Source: Vibrio sp. YMD68 (GTDB lineage: Bacteria; Pseudomonadota; Gammaproteobacteria; Enterobacterales; Vibrionaceae). From it: a stretch of 64,000 nt of DNA. This document shows positions 24,164 to 33,840 of this stretch, one piece after another. The stretch is taken from positions 930,001 through 994,000 of the forward strand of contig NZ_CP124614.1 in the NCBI RefSeq assembly GCF_029958905.1, read 5' to 3'. Position 1 is the stretch's first letter. Each line of letters begins with the position of its first letter. The notes under the pieces are model-generated. The model was given only the letters and a program-made list of their open reading frames with translations, was not told where the DNA came from and made no database searches. A program made the position numbers and the translations under genes.

Positions 24164-25808
24164 ATTGCTCGTCCATCCAAAGTGCGAACAAGTCATCGTC
24201 ATCGCCTTGCACTTGGCTATCGTCTTCGATAAGTGTGTAGTCACCTTCAATGGTCAACTCATTAATATGATGAAGCTGCTCATCGTGAGTCAGCGCTTGA
24301 CGATTGCGCGCTTCTATCTCACCAAGTTTCACTTGTAGACGGCGCGTTTGACCGACTAACTGCTTGTCTTTGGCATCTTGCATAAAGGAGGTCGAGACAA
24401 CGGCAGCGCGTTCAATCAGTGGTGCATCACACACCAGTACTTGCTCTGAGGTGCGGATAGTCACTTGCTCATCGTTCCACCAATCAAAGGCCACAATCAC
24501 TTCCTGACCGTTGTGGGCTAAGAGTGCCTCATGGCGATAAACACGGTTGTGCAAACGCACCATGCCGCGTGCCACCTTACGCTTTTCCTGACGCTTCATG
24601 AGCTCGCATAAGTCCGTGTTAACGGGCGTGCGACGTAACGAGTCAAACATTGCAGCGGGCGTGGTGTGTTTCAGCTCTGGGTGTGGCCTGTTGTGATACT
24701 TGGTGAGCCAGTGCTCAAACTTCTCTCGCCACTCGAAGATGGTGGGCAGAGGCGATGGTTTACCTTGCTTGTTGGCACGCTTGACCTCCATCACCAATCG
24801 AGTGCGCACTTCATCGGCTTGGTCAGCGCCGCAATAAAAGCGAGGAAACTCCATTTTTGAGAAGTCCTCCTCCATAGTGCGAAACCAGCGTTCAATCTGG
24901 CCTTTGGCTTTTGCGTTGCCAGGGATAGCAAACAGCACAGACAAATCCATTCGAGCGTATAACCCTGCTGTAGCATCACACACAAGGCGGTTTTTATAGC
25001 CGCAGCCGTTATCGATATAAATCACTGCGGGCACATGGTCATGGTTGGTGAGAGTGCGCACCAATGAGTTGAAGGTATTCGCGGCACTTTCAAAGTCAGT
25101 CAGCTCCCAGCCCACAATGAAGCGGCTGCGCACGTCCATCCAGATAATCAGCTCAGCACGCCATAAGTCTCCAGTCTCAGGATGAGCGAGATACACATCC
25201 ATCGTGTGACCATCGGCCATGTAGATGTCACCCACCTCAATGCCGTTTGTGGTGCGGGGCTTATAGTGGGCATGACTGCCGTTATACAACTTGCGACCTA
25301 AGCGGTTTGGGTGTTGGTTAATGCTTGGCAAATTGTTTAAGTAATGACGCACTTGACGGTCAGTGCAGGTGAAATTTTCATCTTCACGAAGCTTACGAGC
25401 CACCGCTGCCATCGACGGCTTACTGGTTTGAAGATAAAGCTGCTGCGCGCGAAGTTCCCAACCTTGCGCCTTCTTACGGCGTCCGGTGTGTTTTGGTGCC
25501 AGTGCAGCGATGCCCCCCTCACGATAAGCCTTTACCCAGTTCGCCACGGTCGAGCTAGAAGGAAATGAGCCGTCACGGCCGAGTGCTTTCACCGCTTTAC
25601 GAACCGACTCCCCCAACGCACCGCTCATGATTTCACGACGCACAAAGTGATACGCTAATGCCTCGGTGAGTCCTTCCTTCATTTTGGTTTCAATTTTCGA
25701 TACCAGCGCGTAACGGTTTTGTGCGACTACCTTGCGCTCTGGCACAATGTTGTGCAGCTCACTGTTTACGCTTATCTCGGTGTTGGATGTTTGAATTAAT
25801 ACAGTCAT
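24162..25808 (-). CDS. Transposase A (MuA-like, DDE family)
   Basis: This 548-residue protein is shorter than MuA (663). N-terminal DNA-binding helices (about 30-160, including SSSTVANWVKAYREGGIAAL) precede the integrase core. The catalytic triad is visible as D199 (YMADGHTMD), D266 (YIDNGCG) and E306 (GQIERWFRT). A C-terminal barrel follows (NRVYRHEALLAHNGQEVIVAFD), and the extreme C-terminus is acidic, DDDDLFALWMDEQ, the part that contacts B and ClpX in Mu. It cuts both prophage ends and inserts into new targets with a 5-bp stagger. Confidence 0.92.
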   Translation of the reverse strand: MTVLIQTSNTEISVNSELHNIVPERKVVAQNRYALVSKIETKMKEGLTEALAYHFVRREIMSGALGESVRKAVKALGRDGSFPSSSTVANWVKAYREGGIAALAPKHTGRRKKAQGWELRAQQLYLQTSKPSMAAVARKLREDENFTCTDRQVRHYLNNLPSINQHPNRLGRKLYNGSHAHYKPRTTNGIEVGDIYMADGHTMDVYLAHPETGDLWRAELIIWMDVRSRFIVGWELTDFESAANTFNSLVRTLTNHDHVPAVIYIDNGCGYKNRLVCDATAGLYARMDLSVLFAIPGNAKAKGQIERWFRTMEEDFSKMEFPRFYCGADQADEVRTRLVMEVKRANKQGKPSPLPTIFEWREKFEHWLTKYHNRPHPELKHTTPAAMFDSLRRTPVNTDLCELMKRQEKRKVARGMVRLHNRVYRHEALLAHNGQEVIVAFDWWNDEQVTIRTSEQVLVCDAPLIERAAVVSTSFMQDAKDKQLVGQTRRLQVKLGEIEARNRQALTHDEQLHHINELTIEGDYTLIEDDSQVQGDDDDLFALWMDEQ

Positions 25809-25815
25809 AAAAACC

Positions 25816-26397
25816 TCACTTCACCATGCACATGCGCTGCATAAAAGAAAAAGTTTTAGGGAATGCTTTTGATCTGTGTTGTAAATCTCTTACTACAATC
25901 TGACCATGATTCTTTTTCGCTAACAGACCAATAGTTTCACCGCAACTCCGACAGCTTTCGTTACTTTCGATATCGACGTCATGAGAGTTTCGGTATGCTT
26001 TTAATTGGACTTGACAGCTGGGGCAACAGAACTCCGCAAAATCTACCCCTCTAATTTCATACACTTTTTGAGCGTGACCACTGACTAATAGAAGTGCTGC
26101 CTTTTCATATTCATTATTTTCTTTCCATCTGTGGATGCTTGATAAAGAAGGAAACTGACCTTTGCGTCCAATAGATAGAGCCATCAATTTCGTGTCCTTA
26201 CCATACTTTCCTGCTAGTACATCTCTTTTAACAACTTCATAAGAGGCACTAAACTTGCTGGGGATGCAGTCAAGAATAAGTTGAGTTAGCTGATGTCTTT
26301 TTTGAACAAGTAGACCGTACTCAGTCAGTACTGAATCTATGTAACTAGAAGGCATCTCGTTAGCTAAAAATAGTTCGCTGGTATCATTGGTGTGCAT
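25816..26397 (-). CDS. HTH and zinc-ribbon protein related to the transposase N-terminus
   Basis: The product has about 193 residues (ATG at 26397 or 26400). Residues 30-95 read LTQLILDCIPSKFSASYEVVKRDVLAGKYG then LSIGRKGQFPSLSSIHRWKE, which parallels the transposase segment from its LVSKIETKMKEGL to GRDGSFPSSSTVANWVKA. A C-terminal C-P-S-C ... C-R-S-C pair (about 128-155) forms a zinc ribbon. It overlaps the upstream gene and stops 7 bases before transposase A. It probably binds the same or similar sites as the transposase, perhaps as a regulator of transposition. Confidence 0.65.
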   Translation of the reverse strand: MHTNDTSELFLANEMPSSYIDSVLTEYGLLVQKRHQLTQLILDCIPSKFSASYEVVKRDVLAGKYGKDTKLMALSIGRKGQFPSLSSIHRWKENNEYEKAALLLVSGHAQKVYEIRGVDFAEFCCPSCQVQLKAYRNSHDVDIESNESCRSCGETIGLLAKKNHGQIVVRDLQHRSKAFPKTFSFMQRMCMVK

Positions 26398-27461
26398 CAT
26401 TCATCCTCAATCTCAGGTTGTGGTCCTGTTTGACCTTTTAGAATCTTCGCGTTGTCTGCTTTTAGTGCTGATTTAGCATTGTTTTGTAACACCCTGCGTA
26501 AGTCTCTCAGCCGAGCCTCTTCATCATCGGTGTACTTGAAAAGGGTCTCGCTTTGGTTAGCGAGCTCTATCCCTGGAATGCGCTGTGTTAAGTGACGAGA
26601 AAGCGAAGTGCATTCAGCCAACATAGTTTCAGCGATAAGAACAACGGCATCTAACCCAGCTTGATAATCATCAGAAGAGATGTCTTCTTGTGCTTGTAGA
26701 GCTTGAATGTCATTGACAAGTCCATACATTCCATGAAGAGCGATGCGACACTGCTCACTGGCGTAGGCAGATAAATAGCGAACGCGGGCAATGGCGGGAT
26801 GCCAGTCTTTACTGTATTTGTTTTCTTTATCTTTTTGAGCAATGCGAAACTTTGCATTCCACTTTGCAGTAAGGGCTTTTTCGTGTTCAATGCGCTGCTC
26901 CAAATCATTTTGAATCTGCTCACTGTTGTCCTTTTGCTCATCGAGCTGGCGTTGCAGTTCGGTGACGGTTTCTTCAAAAAGCTTTTTCACCTCGGTAGGC
27001 TTTTTACATTGCGCGACCTCTTCGCGGATGTGTTCTAGTTTCTCTGGTTCGAGTTTGCGTGCTAGGCGCAATATTGATATTCCAACACCTGCACTCTCAG
27101 TTGCTTCAATAAGAGCCTCACCAAAGATATTTAGATTTTGTATTTGCTCATTCACATAGCTTTTCGACTTTTTGAAAATGTGCTCGCAAACCAAGTCCCA
27201 GCTAGTTAAAATGACCGCACCGTGGTCAGTGTGAATTTTTTGGTTTTTCCAAATGCCTGATTCTTTTAGTTTTTTGTACGTAGAAATGACCGCCACGTGG
27301 CCAACTTGAGTCATAAAGTCCAAACCAGAGTGTCTACCTACGAGCGTGTAAAACTCTTGGACACTGTGATCATCGTGGTCATGTATTAATTCTTGATTGT
27401 CTGTACTCATCGTGAACTCTGCCTCTTCCGTGGTTTCCCACCATTGTTTTCTATTGCTCAT
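26397..27461 (-). CDS. Coiled-coil early phage protein
   Basis: The product has 354 residues. An N-terminal helix-turn-helix-like region (about 45-140) precedes a long charged coiled coil (about 140-215: KKLFEETVTELQRQLDEQKD and onward). A C-terminal helical domain follows. No family is recognised. It is coupled to the genes on both sides by overlaps of a few bases. A ParB-like or plasmid KfrA-like DNA-binding/structural role is possible. Confidence 0.55.
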   Translation of the reverse strand: MSNRKQWWETTEEAEFTMSTDNQELIHDHDDHSVQEFYTLVGRHSGLDFMTQVGHVAVISTYKKLKESGIWKNQKIHTDHGAVILTSWDLVCEHIFKKSKSYVNEQIQNLNIFGEALIEATESAGVGISILRLARKLEPEKLEHIREEVAQCKKPTEVKKLFEETVTELQRQLDEQKDNSEQIQNDLEQRIEHEKALTAKWNAKFRIAQKDKENKYSKDWHPAIARVRYLSAYASEQCRIALHGMYGLVNDIQALQAQEDISSDDYQAGLDAVVLIAETMLAECTSLSRHLTQRIPGIELANQSETLFKYTDDEEARLRDLRRVLQNNAKSALKADNAKILKGQTGPQPEIEDE

Positions 27462-27727
27462 ATCTCTAAGTCTTTTTCGCGGGTTTGCACGAAAACCACA
27501 AAGTCAGCTTTTTCCAAATGTTGACTCTTAGGTAAAGCAAAGCAGTATTTTATGTGCCCCTTTCCTAACTTTTTCGTGCCACCAAGCTTGCGGTAAGTGT
27601 CTTTCATCTGTTCGAGAACAAGGTGCAGACAAAGAGCATGGCGTTCATCGTGATCTAAGAGACTTAAAATCAAGTTAATTTTTTGCTCTGATACATTGAA
27701 TTTATGCTTGATGTACTTAGCGTTCAT
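27458..27727 (-). CDS. Hypothetical early phage protein
   Basis: This 89-residue basic protein (MNAKYIKHKFNVSEQKINLI) lies second in the early operon and overlaps the next start by ATGA-type sharing. It has no recognisable motif beyond a helical N-terminus and a C-terminal strand pair. Confidence 0.55.
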   Translation of the reverse strand: MNAKYIKHKFNVSEQKINLILSLLDHDERHALCLHLVLEQMKDTYRKLGGTKKLGKGHIKYCFALPKSQHLEKADFVVFVQTREKDLEI

Positions 27728-27747
27728 AGCTAGCTCCTAACGACACC

Positions 27748-27981
27748 TCATGCCGCTTCTGTATAAATGCGATCACCTGTGATCTCTTCAATGCGCTTAA
27801 ACAGCTTGCGTGTTTTGCCTCTAGGGTTGCCTGTGCGACCAAACCATTTATTGATGGCGTTATAGGCTTGAGTCGCGCTCATATCGACCTCATCAGCGAC
27901 GTCTTTTAACGTGAGTTCAGCGTCATAAATTTTTGATAGTGTCGTTTTAAATGTCCGGCTGGACTTTCTTTGTGATGTCAT
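27748..27981 (-). CDS. Small HTH protein in the Ner/Cro position
   Basis: This 77-residue protein starts at ATG 27981 with AGG upstream. It carries a helix-turn-helix, LTLKDVADEVDMSATQAYNAINKWFG, and a basic tail. It is the first gene of the leftward early operon and divergent from the repressor, the position of Ner in Mu, where it represses both early and repressor promoters. The sequence is not close to Ner by eye, so the call rests on position and motif. Confidence 0.65.
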   Translation of the reverse strand: MTSQRKSSRTFKTTLSKIYDAELTLKDVADEVDMSATQAYNAINKWFGRTGNPRGKTRKLFKRIEEITGDRIYTEAA

Positions 27982-28029
27982 TTCAGCCTCGCTTATGTTA
28001 TATGTGTGAATATTAGAGATTATTTGTAT

Positions 28030-28083
28030 GTTGACGGTAAAAGTATTGATCACATTTACGGGGTCGTCAACATCTAAATGTGA
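28030..28083. promoter_or_regulatory. Divergent operator/promoter region between Ner-like gene and repressor
   Basis: Two nested perfect inverted repeats are present: GTTGACG (28030-28036) with CGTCAAC (28065-28071), and TCACATTTA (28050-28058) with TAAATGTGA (28075-28083). Each TTGACG arm also reads as a -35 box, one on each strand pointing inward; the leftward one is followed after 18 bases by ATACTT. The layout fits overlapping, mutually exclusive early and lysogenic promoters controlled by dimeric repressors. Confidence 0.55.
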
Positions 28084-28097
28084 ATTTGTGAGGTTAT

Positions 28098-28997
<900 letters not shown>

Positions 28998-29202
28998 GCG
29001 TGTCAACCCTTCTTTGGTTCAATGTTAGAGAGGTTGAGGAAATCGACAACACTTGCGTGGGCTCTTTTGTGTAGGCGTCCAAATTAAGGCATTAAACGCC
29101 CATTTACGAGAAGAGATAGAAATGTTTTTGAGGCGTTGGAGCTAGGAAGGAAGAAAGCCGCTTAGAATCGCTTACAGCGCGTTTTTGTATTTTGAAGAAG
29201 TC

Positions 29203-29224
29203 AGCCAGGAGGCTGGCTTTTTTT
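29203..29224 (+). terminator. Rho-independent terminator after the repressor
   Basis: AGCCAG (29203-29208) and CTGGCT (29213-29218) form a perfect stem with a GAGG loop and are followed by seven T. It separates the repressor transcript from the late structural operon. Confidence 0.85.
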
Positions 29225-29249
29225 ATGTCTAGAAAGAGAGCACGGCTAG

Positions 29250-29343
29250 CACCCAATTATTAAAGCCTGAACTAATACTCACCGCCAATACAAAATAACA
29301 CCCAATTCGTTTCTATTCCACTTTAAAAAGCGATGGGTGTTAT
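29250..29343 (+). promoter_or_regulatory. Repeated CACCCAATT boxes and inverted repeat before the structural operon
   Basis: CACCCAATT occurs at 29250-29258 and 29299-29307. ATAACACCCA (29295-29304) and TGGGTGTTAT (29334-29343) are perfect 10-base inverted repeats, the right arm covering the start codon of the protease gene. This is the only long intergenic stretch upstream of the rightward arm, so the late promoter and a Mor-type binding site are expected here. Confidence 0.45.
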
Positions 29344-30493
29344 GCCAAAACCAACCGATAAATCTAAAGGCTTTGATAGCTGGATTGACCTGTTCAAATC
29401 CGGTAAGCAAACCGACTCTAAGGGTCGCACTCAAAACTTCACCCATGAAGATCTCGATTCAATCGTCTCAAACCATAACGCGCAAGACCCTGCGCCAATT
29501 GTCGTCGGACACCCTAAAGATTGCGCACCAGCGTTTGGCTGGACACACCAACTGCGCCGTCAAGGTGATGTCCTACAAGGCCGCTTTAAAGATGTGGTGT
29601 CTGAGTTCGAAAAAGCCGTTCAGGAAAAACGCTATCGTAAACGCTCTATCTCCATTGAGCCCGATGGAAAAGGCGGTTTCAAACTCAACCACGTTGGCTT
29701 TCTCGGTGCGATGGCCCCTGCCGTCTCTGGCCTAAAAGACATTGAGTTTTCAAGTGATGACAACGCAATGGCTTTTGAGCAAGGCATGGATACTTTCGAA
29801 TTCTCCCATAGCCACCGCTCTATCGGTTGGGCACTCAATGCCCTCGCGAATCTCTTCAGAGGCCAGAGAGAGCAAATCATTGAAGAAGACGGCATCGAAA
29901 AAGCCAATGAAGTCATGCCGTCTTACCAAATCGAAACCCTCTCTCGTGAAGCGGAAAAACTGTTAAGTGAACCGGAGTCAAGCTCGGCTTTCTCTTCCGG
30001 ACATAATGAAAATCACCAGGAGTCTGACATGACTAAAGAAGAGCAAGAGCGCCTTGAAAACGAAAATGCTCTATTAAAAGCGCAATTAAAAACCTCCAGC
30101 TTTCAACAGCGAGTCGCAGAGAGCCAAGTCGTGGTCGATGACGCGCTCAAACGTGGTGCGCTGACGCCAGCTCAGGCCAAAGGCATGGTGGAATTCATGT
30201 CGACCTTACCAGGGGATGAATCCAGTGTATTTGAGTTTTCCGTTGGTAATGCCGGTGAAACCAAAAAAGAAACCCCACGTGACTATCTCAAACGTTTGTT
30301 GATGAGCTTTGGCAAACAAGTCCCAATCGGTGAGTCAAACCATGAGTCACCACAAGGTCAACTTCAGTATCAATCGCCAACCGGTGAAGCGGTCGATCCA
30401 GACGATGCGAAGCTACACCAAAAAGCTTTGGAGTACCAAAAACAACATCCTGGCACATCGTACGTGAACGCTGTGTTAGCACTGGACGAATAA
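29342..30493 (+). CDS. Head maturation protease/scaffold (Mu gpI family)
   Basis: From ATG 29342 the product has 383 residues (ATG 29333 would add three). The first about 160 residues match Mu gpI: FTHEDLDSIVSNHN, PIVVGHPKDCAPAFGW and RKRSISIEPDGKGGFKLNHVGFLGAMAPAV. The rest is charged and helical (EEQERLENENALLKAQLK), the scaffold part. In Mu the scaffold gpZ is the internally started C-terminal portion; here MTKEEQERLENEN at 30030, preceded by CAGGAG, is a good candidate internal start. It processes the head before packaging. Confidence 0.85.
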   Translation: MPKPTDKSKGFDSWIDLFKSGKQTDSKGRTQNFTHEDLDSIVSNHNAQDPAPIVVGHPKDCAPAFGWTHQLRRQGDVLQGRFKDVVSEFEKAVQEKRYRKRSISIEPDGKGGFKLNHVGFLGAMAPAVSGLKDIEFSSDDNAMAFEQGMDTFEFSHSHRSIGWALNALANLFRGQREQIIEEDGIEKANEVMPSYQIETLSREAEKLLSEPESSSAFSSGHNENHQESDMTKEEQERLENENALLKAQLKTSSFQQRVAESQVVVDDALKRGALTPAQAKGMVEFMSTLPGDESSVFEFSVGNAGETKKETPRDYLKRLLMSFGKQVPIGESNHESPQGQLQYQSPTGEAVDPDDAKLHQKALEYQKQHPGTSYVNAVLALDE

Positions 30494-30503
30494 GGAGACC
30501 GTG

Positions 30504-30842
30504 ATGCCTGGATTAGAGCGAGCAGTAACAAATTTAACGTTTACCTGTATAGGTAAGGTGACCTCGGGTTATTTCATGAATGTCAATCGAACCCAAGCGG
30601 ATAGCGGGGATGACGTTTGGGGTGTTGTCCGAACAGATGGCACAGATGAGCCTGTTTCAGTGGCTATATCTGGTGATACGCAAGCGTATGCGTCGGGTGC
30701 TTTCTCTGAAGGAGATGAGTTGGAAGTGGGTGATGGTGGAACCGTTGTTAAGTTTTCCGGCGCTGGTAAAGCAGTCGGTCGTGCATTTGAAGATGCTGAG
30801 CCTGGCGACTGTCCACGTATCTTGGTTTATCAGACCAAGTAA
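30504..30842 (+). CDS. Small capsid-associated protein (decoration or stabilisation)
   Basis: This 112-residue protein has a strand-rich middle with short turns (GDTQAYASGAFSEGDELEVGDGGT), like DUF2190/lambda gpD-type capsid cement proteins. ATG 30504 has AAGGAG upstream. It lies between the protease and the major capsid genes, the usual decoration-protein position. Confidence 0.65.
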   Translation: MPGLERAVTNLTFTCIGKVTSGYFMNVNRTQADSGDDVWGVVRTDGTDEPVSVAISGDTQAYASGAFSEGDELEVGDGGTVVKFSGAGKAVGRAFEDAEPGDCPRILVYQTK

Positions 30843-30877
30843 CGGCCAAGAACGAATTTTGAAGTAAGGAGAAAAAC

Positions 30878-31819
30878 ATGCCTATGAATTCACAACAGGC
30901 CCGCGTCGTCGACCCGGTTCTGTCTAAAGTCGCGTTAGATTACGCCACACCAGGCTTTACCGGAAAAGTACTGTTTCCTATGGTGGAGTGTCCTAAACGG
31001 GGCGGTAAGGTCATTAAATTTGACAAGAGTAAACACGTCGATATCAAAGAGGCGACTCGTCGTGCTCCTGGAGCACAAATAGCCAGCATGCAGTATGGCT
31101 ACGCCTCTGAGCCAATCGCTTTATGGGACGACAAGCTCAATGGCAAAGTGCCGAAAGAGTGGATTGACGAAACCGACGCAATGCCTGGTAAGTCTCATGG
31201 CATCCGAGCGACTCATAATGTGATGTATCAGCTCGATCTCATTTTGGAGATCCAACAGGCTGAGCTGGCCATGAACCCTGCTAACTATGAGCCTGAGAAT
31301 CAGGTCACTCTGGCGCCAGGCAGTAAGTTCATTGACCCAGATGTCGATCCTAAAAAAGTGTTTGATGCCGGTAAAGAAGCGATCCGTCGTAAATGTGGTA
31401 TCGACGGAAACGTCGCGCATTTCTCTCCCGAAGACTGGTTGGCATTTTGTAACAACAATGTGGTGAAAAGCCAGTTTAAGTACACCAACGCTGACTCAAT
31501 CACCGAAGCGATGGCCGCGCGATACCTTCAACTCGATACCGTGGTCGTCGGTAAATCGGTTTACGCAGCCTCACACGATTCATCAGAGATGGCAGACGTT
31601 TGGGCTGGCGGTACTGTGTTGGCGTTTGTCCCTCAAGGCGAATCTGCGTTCATCGATAACCCATCGTATGGATATACCTACAACCGTAAAGGTCATCCAG
31701 TGGTTGAGCAGGCATGGTTCGATAAAAGTTGTGATGCCTGGTTGTATCCGACGGAAACGAGTCGTCGACCATACCTAACCTCGATGCAAGCGGGTTTTCT
31801 CATTATGGGAGCGAGCTAA
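30878..31819 (+). CDS. Major capsid protein
   Basis: The product has 313 residues. Position after protease and decoration genes and length near Mu gpT (305) support the call. The core includes DATPGFTGKVLFP-like N-terminal sequence, then GYASEPIALWDDKLNGKVP and AGGTVLAFVPQGESAFIDNPSYGYTY near 250, the typical phage capsid P-domain strands. There is no sign of a cleavable scaffold domain at the N-terminus. Confidence 0.8.
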   Translation: MPMNSQQARVVDPVLSKVALDYATPGFTGKVLFPMVECPKRGGKVIKFDKSKHVDIKEATRRAPGAQIASMQYGYASEPIALWDDKLNGKVPKEWIDETDAMPGKSHGIRATHNVMYQLDLILEIQQAELAMNPANYEPENQVTLAPGSKFIDPDVDPKKVFDAGKEAIRRKCGIDGNVAHFSPEDWLAFCNNNVVKSQFKYTNADSITEAMAARYLQLDTVVVGKSVYAASHDSSEMADVWAGGTVLAFVPQGESAFIDNPSYGYTYNRKGHPVVEQAWFDKSCDAWLYPTETSRRPYLTSMQAGFLIMGAS

Positions 31820-31854
31820 GGCTCCCCCTTCACCTTTGGTAATAGGAACACACT

Positions 31855-32238
31855 ATGAAAACCAAACCTTATAAAGTGATCGGTCAGATTTTTCGACGTG
31901 GCGGTATCGTCCGTGTGGGTGAGGTGATAGAGCTAACGGATGAAGAGGCACGCGGGATTTTAACCTCACGTCCACCGCTCATCATTCCGCATCTAGATGC
32001 TAAGGCTTCGCCTGAATCAGTCCATAACACTTCAACAGACACGGAAGAAAAGCTACCCCTAAGTGGTCCCGAGTTGACAGAGAAATTACACGAGGTGTTT
32101 GCGACCTTAGATAAAGACAACAAAGAGTTGTATATCAGCTCTGGGGCACCGAAGACCGAAGTTTTAGAAGGACTCATTGGTCAACCCATCTCGGCTGCTA
32201 ATCGTAACGAGGCTTGGGAAAGCTTCAACAAAGAGTAA
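31855..32238 (+). CDS. Phage head-tail region protein, FluMu gp35-like
   Basis: This 127-residue protein begins with a small SH3-like barrel, YKVIGQIFRRGGIVRVGEVIELTDEEARGIL, followed by an acidic linker and a C-terminal helical domain. The N-terminal motif is shared with short proteins placed after the capsid gene in Mu-like phages (FluMu gp35). The role in the head is not known. Confidence 0.6.
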   Translation: MKTKPYKVIGQIFRRGGIVRVGEVIELTDEEARGILTSRPPLIIPHLDAKASPESVHNTSTDTEEKLPLSGPELTEKLHEVFATLDKDNKELYISSGAPKTEVLEGLIGQPISAANRNEAWESFNKE

Positions 32239-32253
32239 ATCTGGAGAAAGTCT

Positions 32254-32799
32254 ATGTACTGCACAGGTGCACAAATGTGCGAGTTCTACGGTAGCGACCA
32301 CATGGCCGACATCACTGAGCCACGTGCACCTCATGATCCAGATTTAATTACGGGTGACTTGCTCTACTACGTTGCGCTCATTGACCAAGAGCCGCCTTCA
32401 ACTCATATCGAGCCAGAGTATAGCGATGAAGAGTTAGCTGCGGCTGAGTCAGCGTTAGACAACATCAAGGTGGCGATTAATGCTGCAAGCCGTGAAGCCG
32501 ATGGCTACTTGCTTAAGCAATATGGCCACCGCATGAAAGATGGCCAATTTGTAGCGGCACTTTTGAAAGAAACCACGCTGCCGGAAATGGTCGGTGACAT
32601 TGCCAGAGAGCGCATCGCAAGTCGTGCCTCGTTATCACAGGAGACCATTGAAGAGCGAGCAAAAGCCGCTCGTAAATGGCTCAGTGATGTGGCTGTCGGC
32701 AAGGTCGAGCTAGGCGTGCAAAGTGAAAAGGTGCGTTATCACAACCACAGGCGTGTCGCACATACAGCGAACAGCAGCATAGATTGGAGCTCGTACTGA
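32254..32799 (+). CDS. DUF1320 head completion protein (Mu gp36 family)
   Basis: The product has 181 residues. The helical core, with DNIKVAINAASREADGYLLKQYG and RKWLSDVAVGKVELG, matches DUF1320, the Mu gp36-type connector/completion protein. GGAG precedes ATG 32254. Its stop overlaps the next start as TGATG. Confidence 0.8.
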   Translation: MYCTGAQMCEFYGSDHMADITEPRAPHDPDLITGDLLYYVALIDQEPPSTHIEPEYSDEELAAAESALDNIKVAINAASREADGYLLKQYGHRMKDGQFVAALLKETTLPEMVGDIARERIASRASLSQETIEERAKAARKWLSDVAVGKVELGVQSEKVRYHNHRRVAHTANSSIDWSSY

Positions 32800-33248
32800 T
32801 GGCTGGCGTGCAACTGGTTTTGCAGGGCGATTTAAGTCCGATTGAACAGGCATTAAATGGACTGTTAATGCGCTTGGAGTCACCACAAGACATGCTTGAT
32901 GAAATGGGCGCGGCCATGGTGAACCAAACCATTTTGCGTTTTAACTCTGAGCGCGGCCCTGATGGTATCTCGTGGATACCCAGCATCAGAGCCATGCTTG
33001 AAGGCGGAAAGACACTGCAAGATAGCGGCAGGCTTCGTCATTCCATCACACATAACACGCTGCCTAGCAGTGTTGAATGGGGCAGCAATGTGGTTTATGC
33101 AGCGATACATCAACTCGGTGGTAAAGCAGGTCGACATCGCAGTGTCACCATTGATGCGCGTGAGTACCTGGGTTTAAACAAGAGTGATGAACAAATTCTC
33201 GGTGATATCGCATTGAGATACATGGTTGCAGGGTTTGGCAATGAATAA
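32799..33248 (+). CDS. Virion morphogenesis protein G
   Basis: This 149-residue protein matches the phage virion morphogenesis family (Mu gpG / P2 gpS). It has ILRFNSERGPDGISWIP, LQDSGRLRHSITHN and VVYAAIHQLGG in order, the three conserved blocks of the tail-completion fold. ATG 32799 shares a base with the preceding stop. Confidence 0.85.
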   Translation: MAGVQLVLQGDLSPIEQALNGLLMRLESPQDMLDEMGAAMVNQTILRFNSERGPDGISWIPSIRAMLEGGKTLQDSGRLRHSITHNTLPSSVEWGSNVVYAAIHQLGGKAGRHRSVTIDAREYLGLNKSDEQILGDIALRYMVAGFGNE

Positions 33249-33840
33249 CAAAGAGCTGATTGACGGCATTGTTGAGTGCATCAAGACTGAAATGCCGGAG
33301 CTGCGCACGGTTGAGCGTTACGCAGGTCAGTTTCAATCAGGCGCTGAAAAGCGCGTGTCGTTCACGTGCCCTGCGGTTTTTGTTGCGAGCCTTGCTAAGC
33401 GACCAAACAACAGTGACCAAGTCGATTTTGGTCAAGTGGCCGTATCGAGTCGCATTGTGTTTTTCTGCATCGCTGATGAAGGTCGACGTCAAAAACGAAC
33501 GGTGACGGCAGAAGATATCGCCGACCAGATCTCGGTATTAGGTCATGGTCACAACTGGAACATAGATGGGCTCGATGAGGTGCGGTTTGAAAGTTCTGAA
33601 AATGCCTTTAGCCCCGCCTTTGATAAACAAGGATTAGGCATTTGGACCGTGACGTTCAATCAGCCTGTTCAGCTTGGCGAGAGTGACTGGCCACCAGGAG
33701 AAGTGATTGCGGTTGAGGCGTTCTTACATGACGCGCCAGAGATTGGTGAAACCGCACCAGAGTATCGAGAAAGCTACGACTCGATTGGTGAGGGTCATGT
33801 GCGTATTGAAGTGGGTGATTTAGCCGATGGACGTGATTGA
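33241..33840 (+). CDS. DUF1834 protein (Mu gp37 family)
   Basis: This 199-residue protein has VERYAGQFQSGAEKRVSFTCPAVFVA, then a strand-rich middle, matching DUF1834/gp37, a tail-terminator-like protein between the head and tail genes of Mu-like phages. ATG 33241 lies in the last bases of the previous gene. Confidence 0.75.
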   Translation: MNNKELIDGIVECIKTEMPELRTVERYAGQFQSGAEKRVSFTCPAVFVASLAKRPNNSDQVDFGQVAVSSRIVFFCIADEGRRQKRTVTAEDIADQISVLGHGHNWNIDGLDEVRFESSENAFSPAFDKQGLGIWTVTFNQPVQLGESDWPPGEVIAVEAFLHDAPEIGETAPEYRESYDSIGEGHVRIEVGDLADGRD

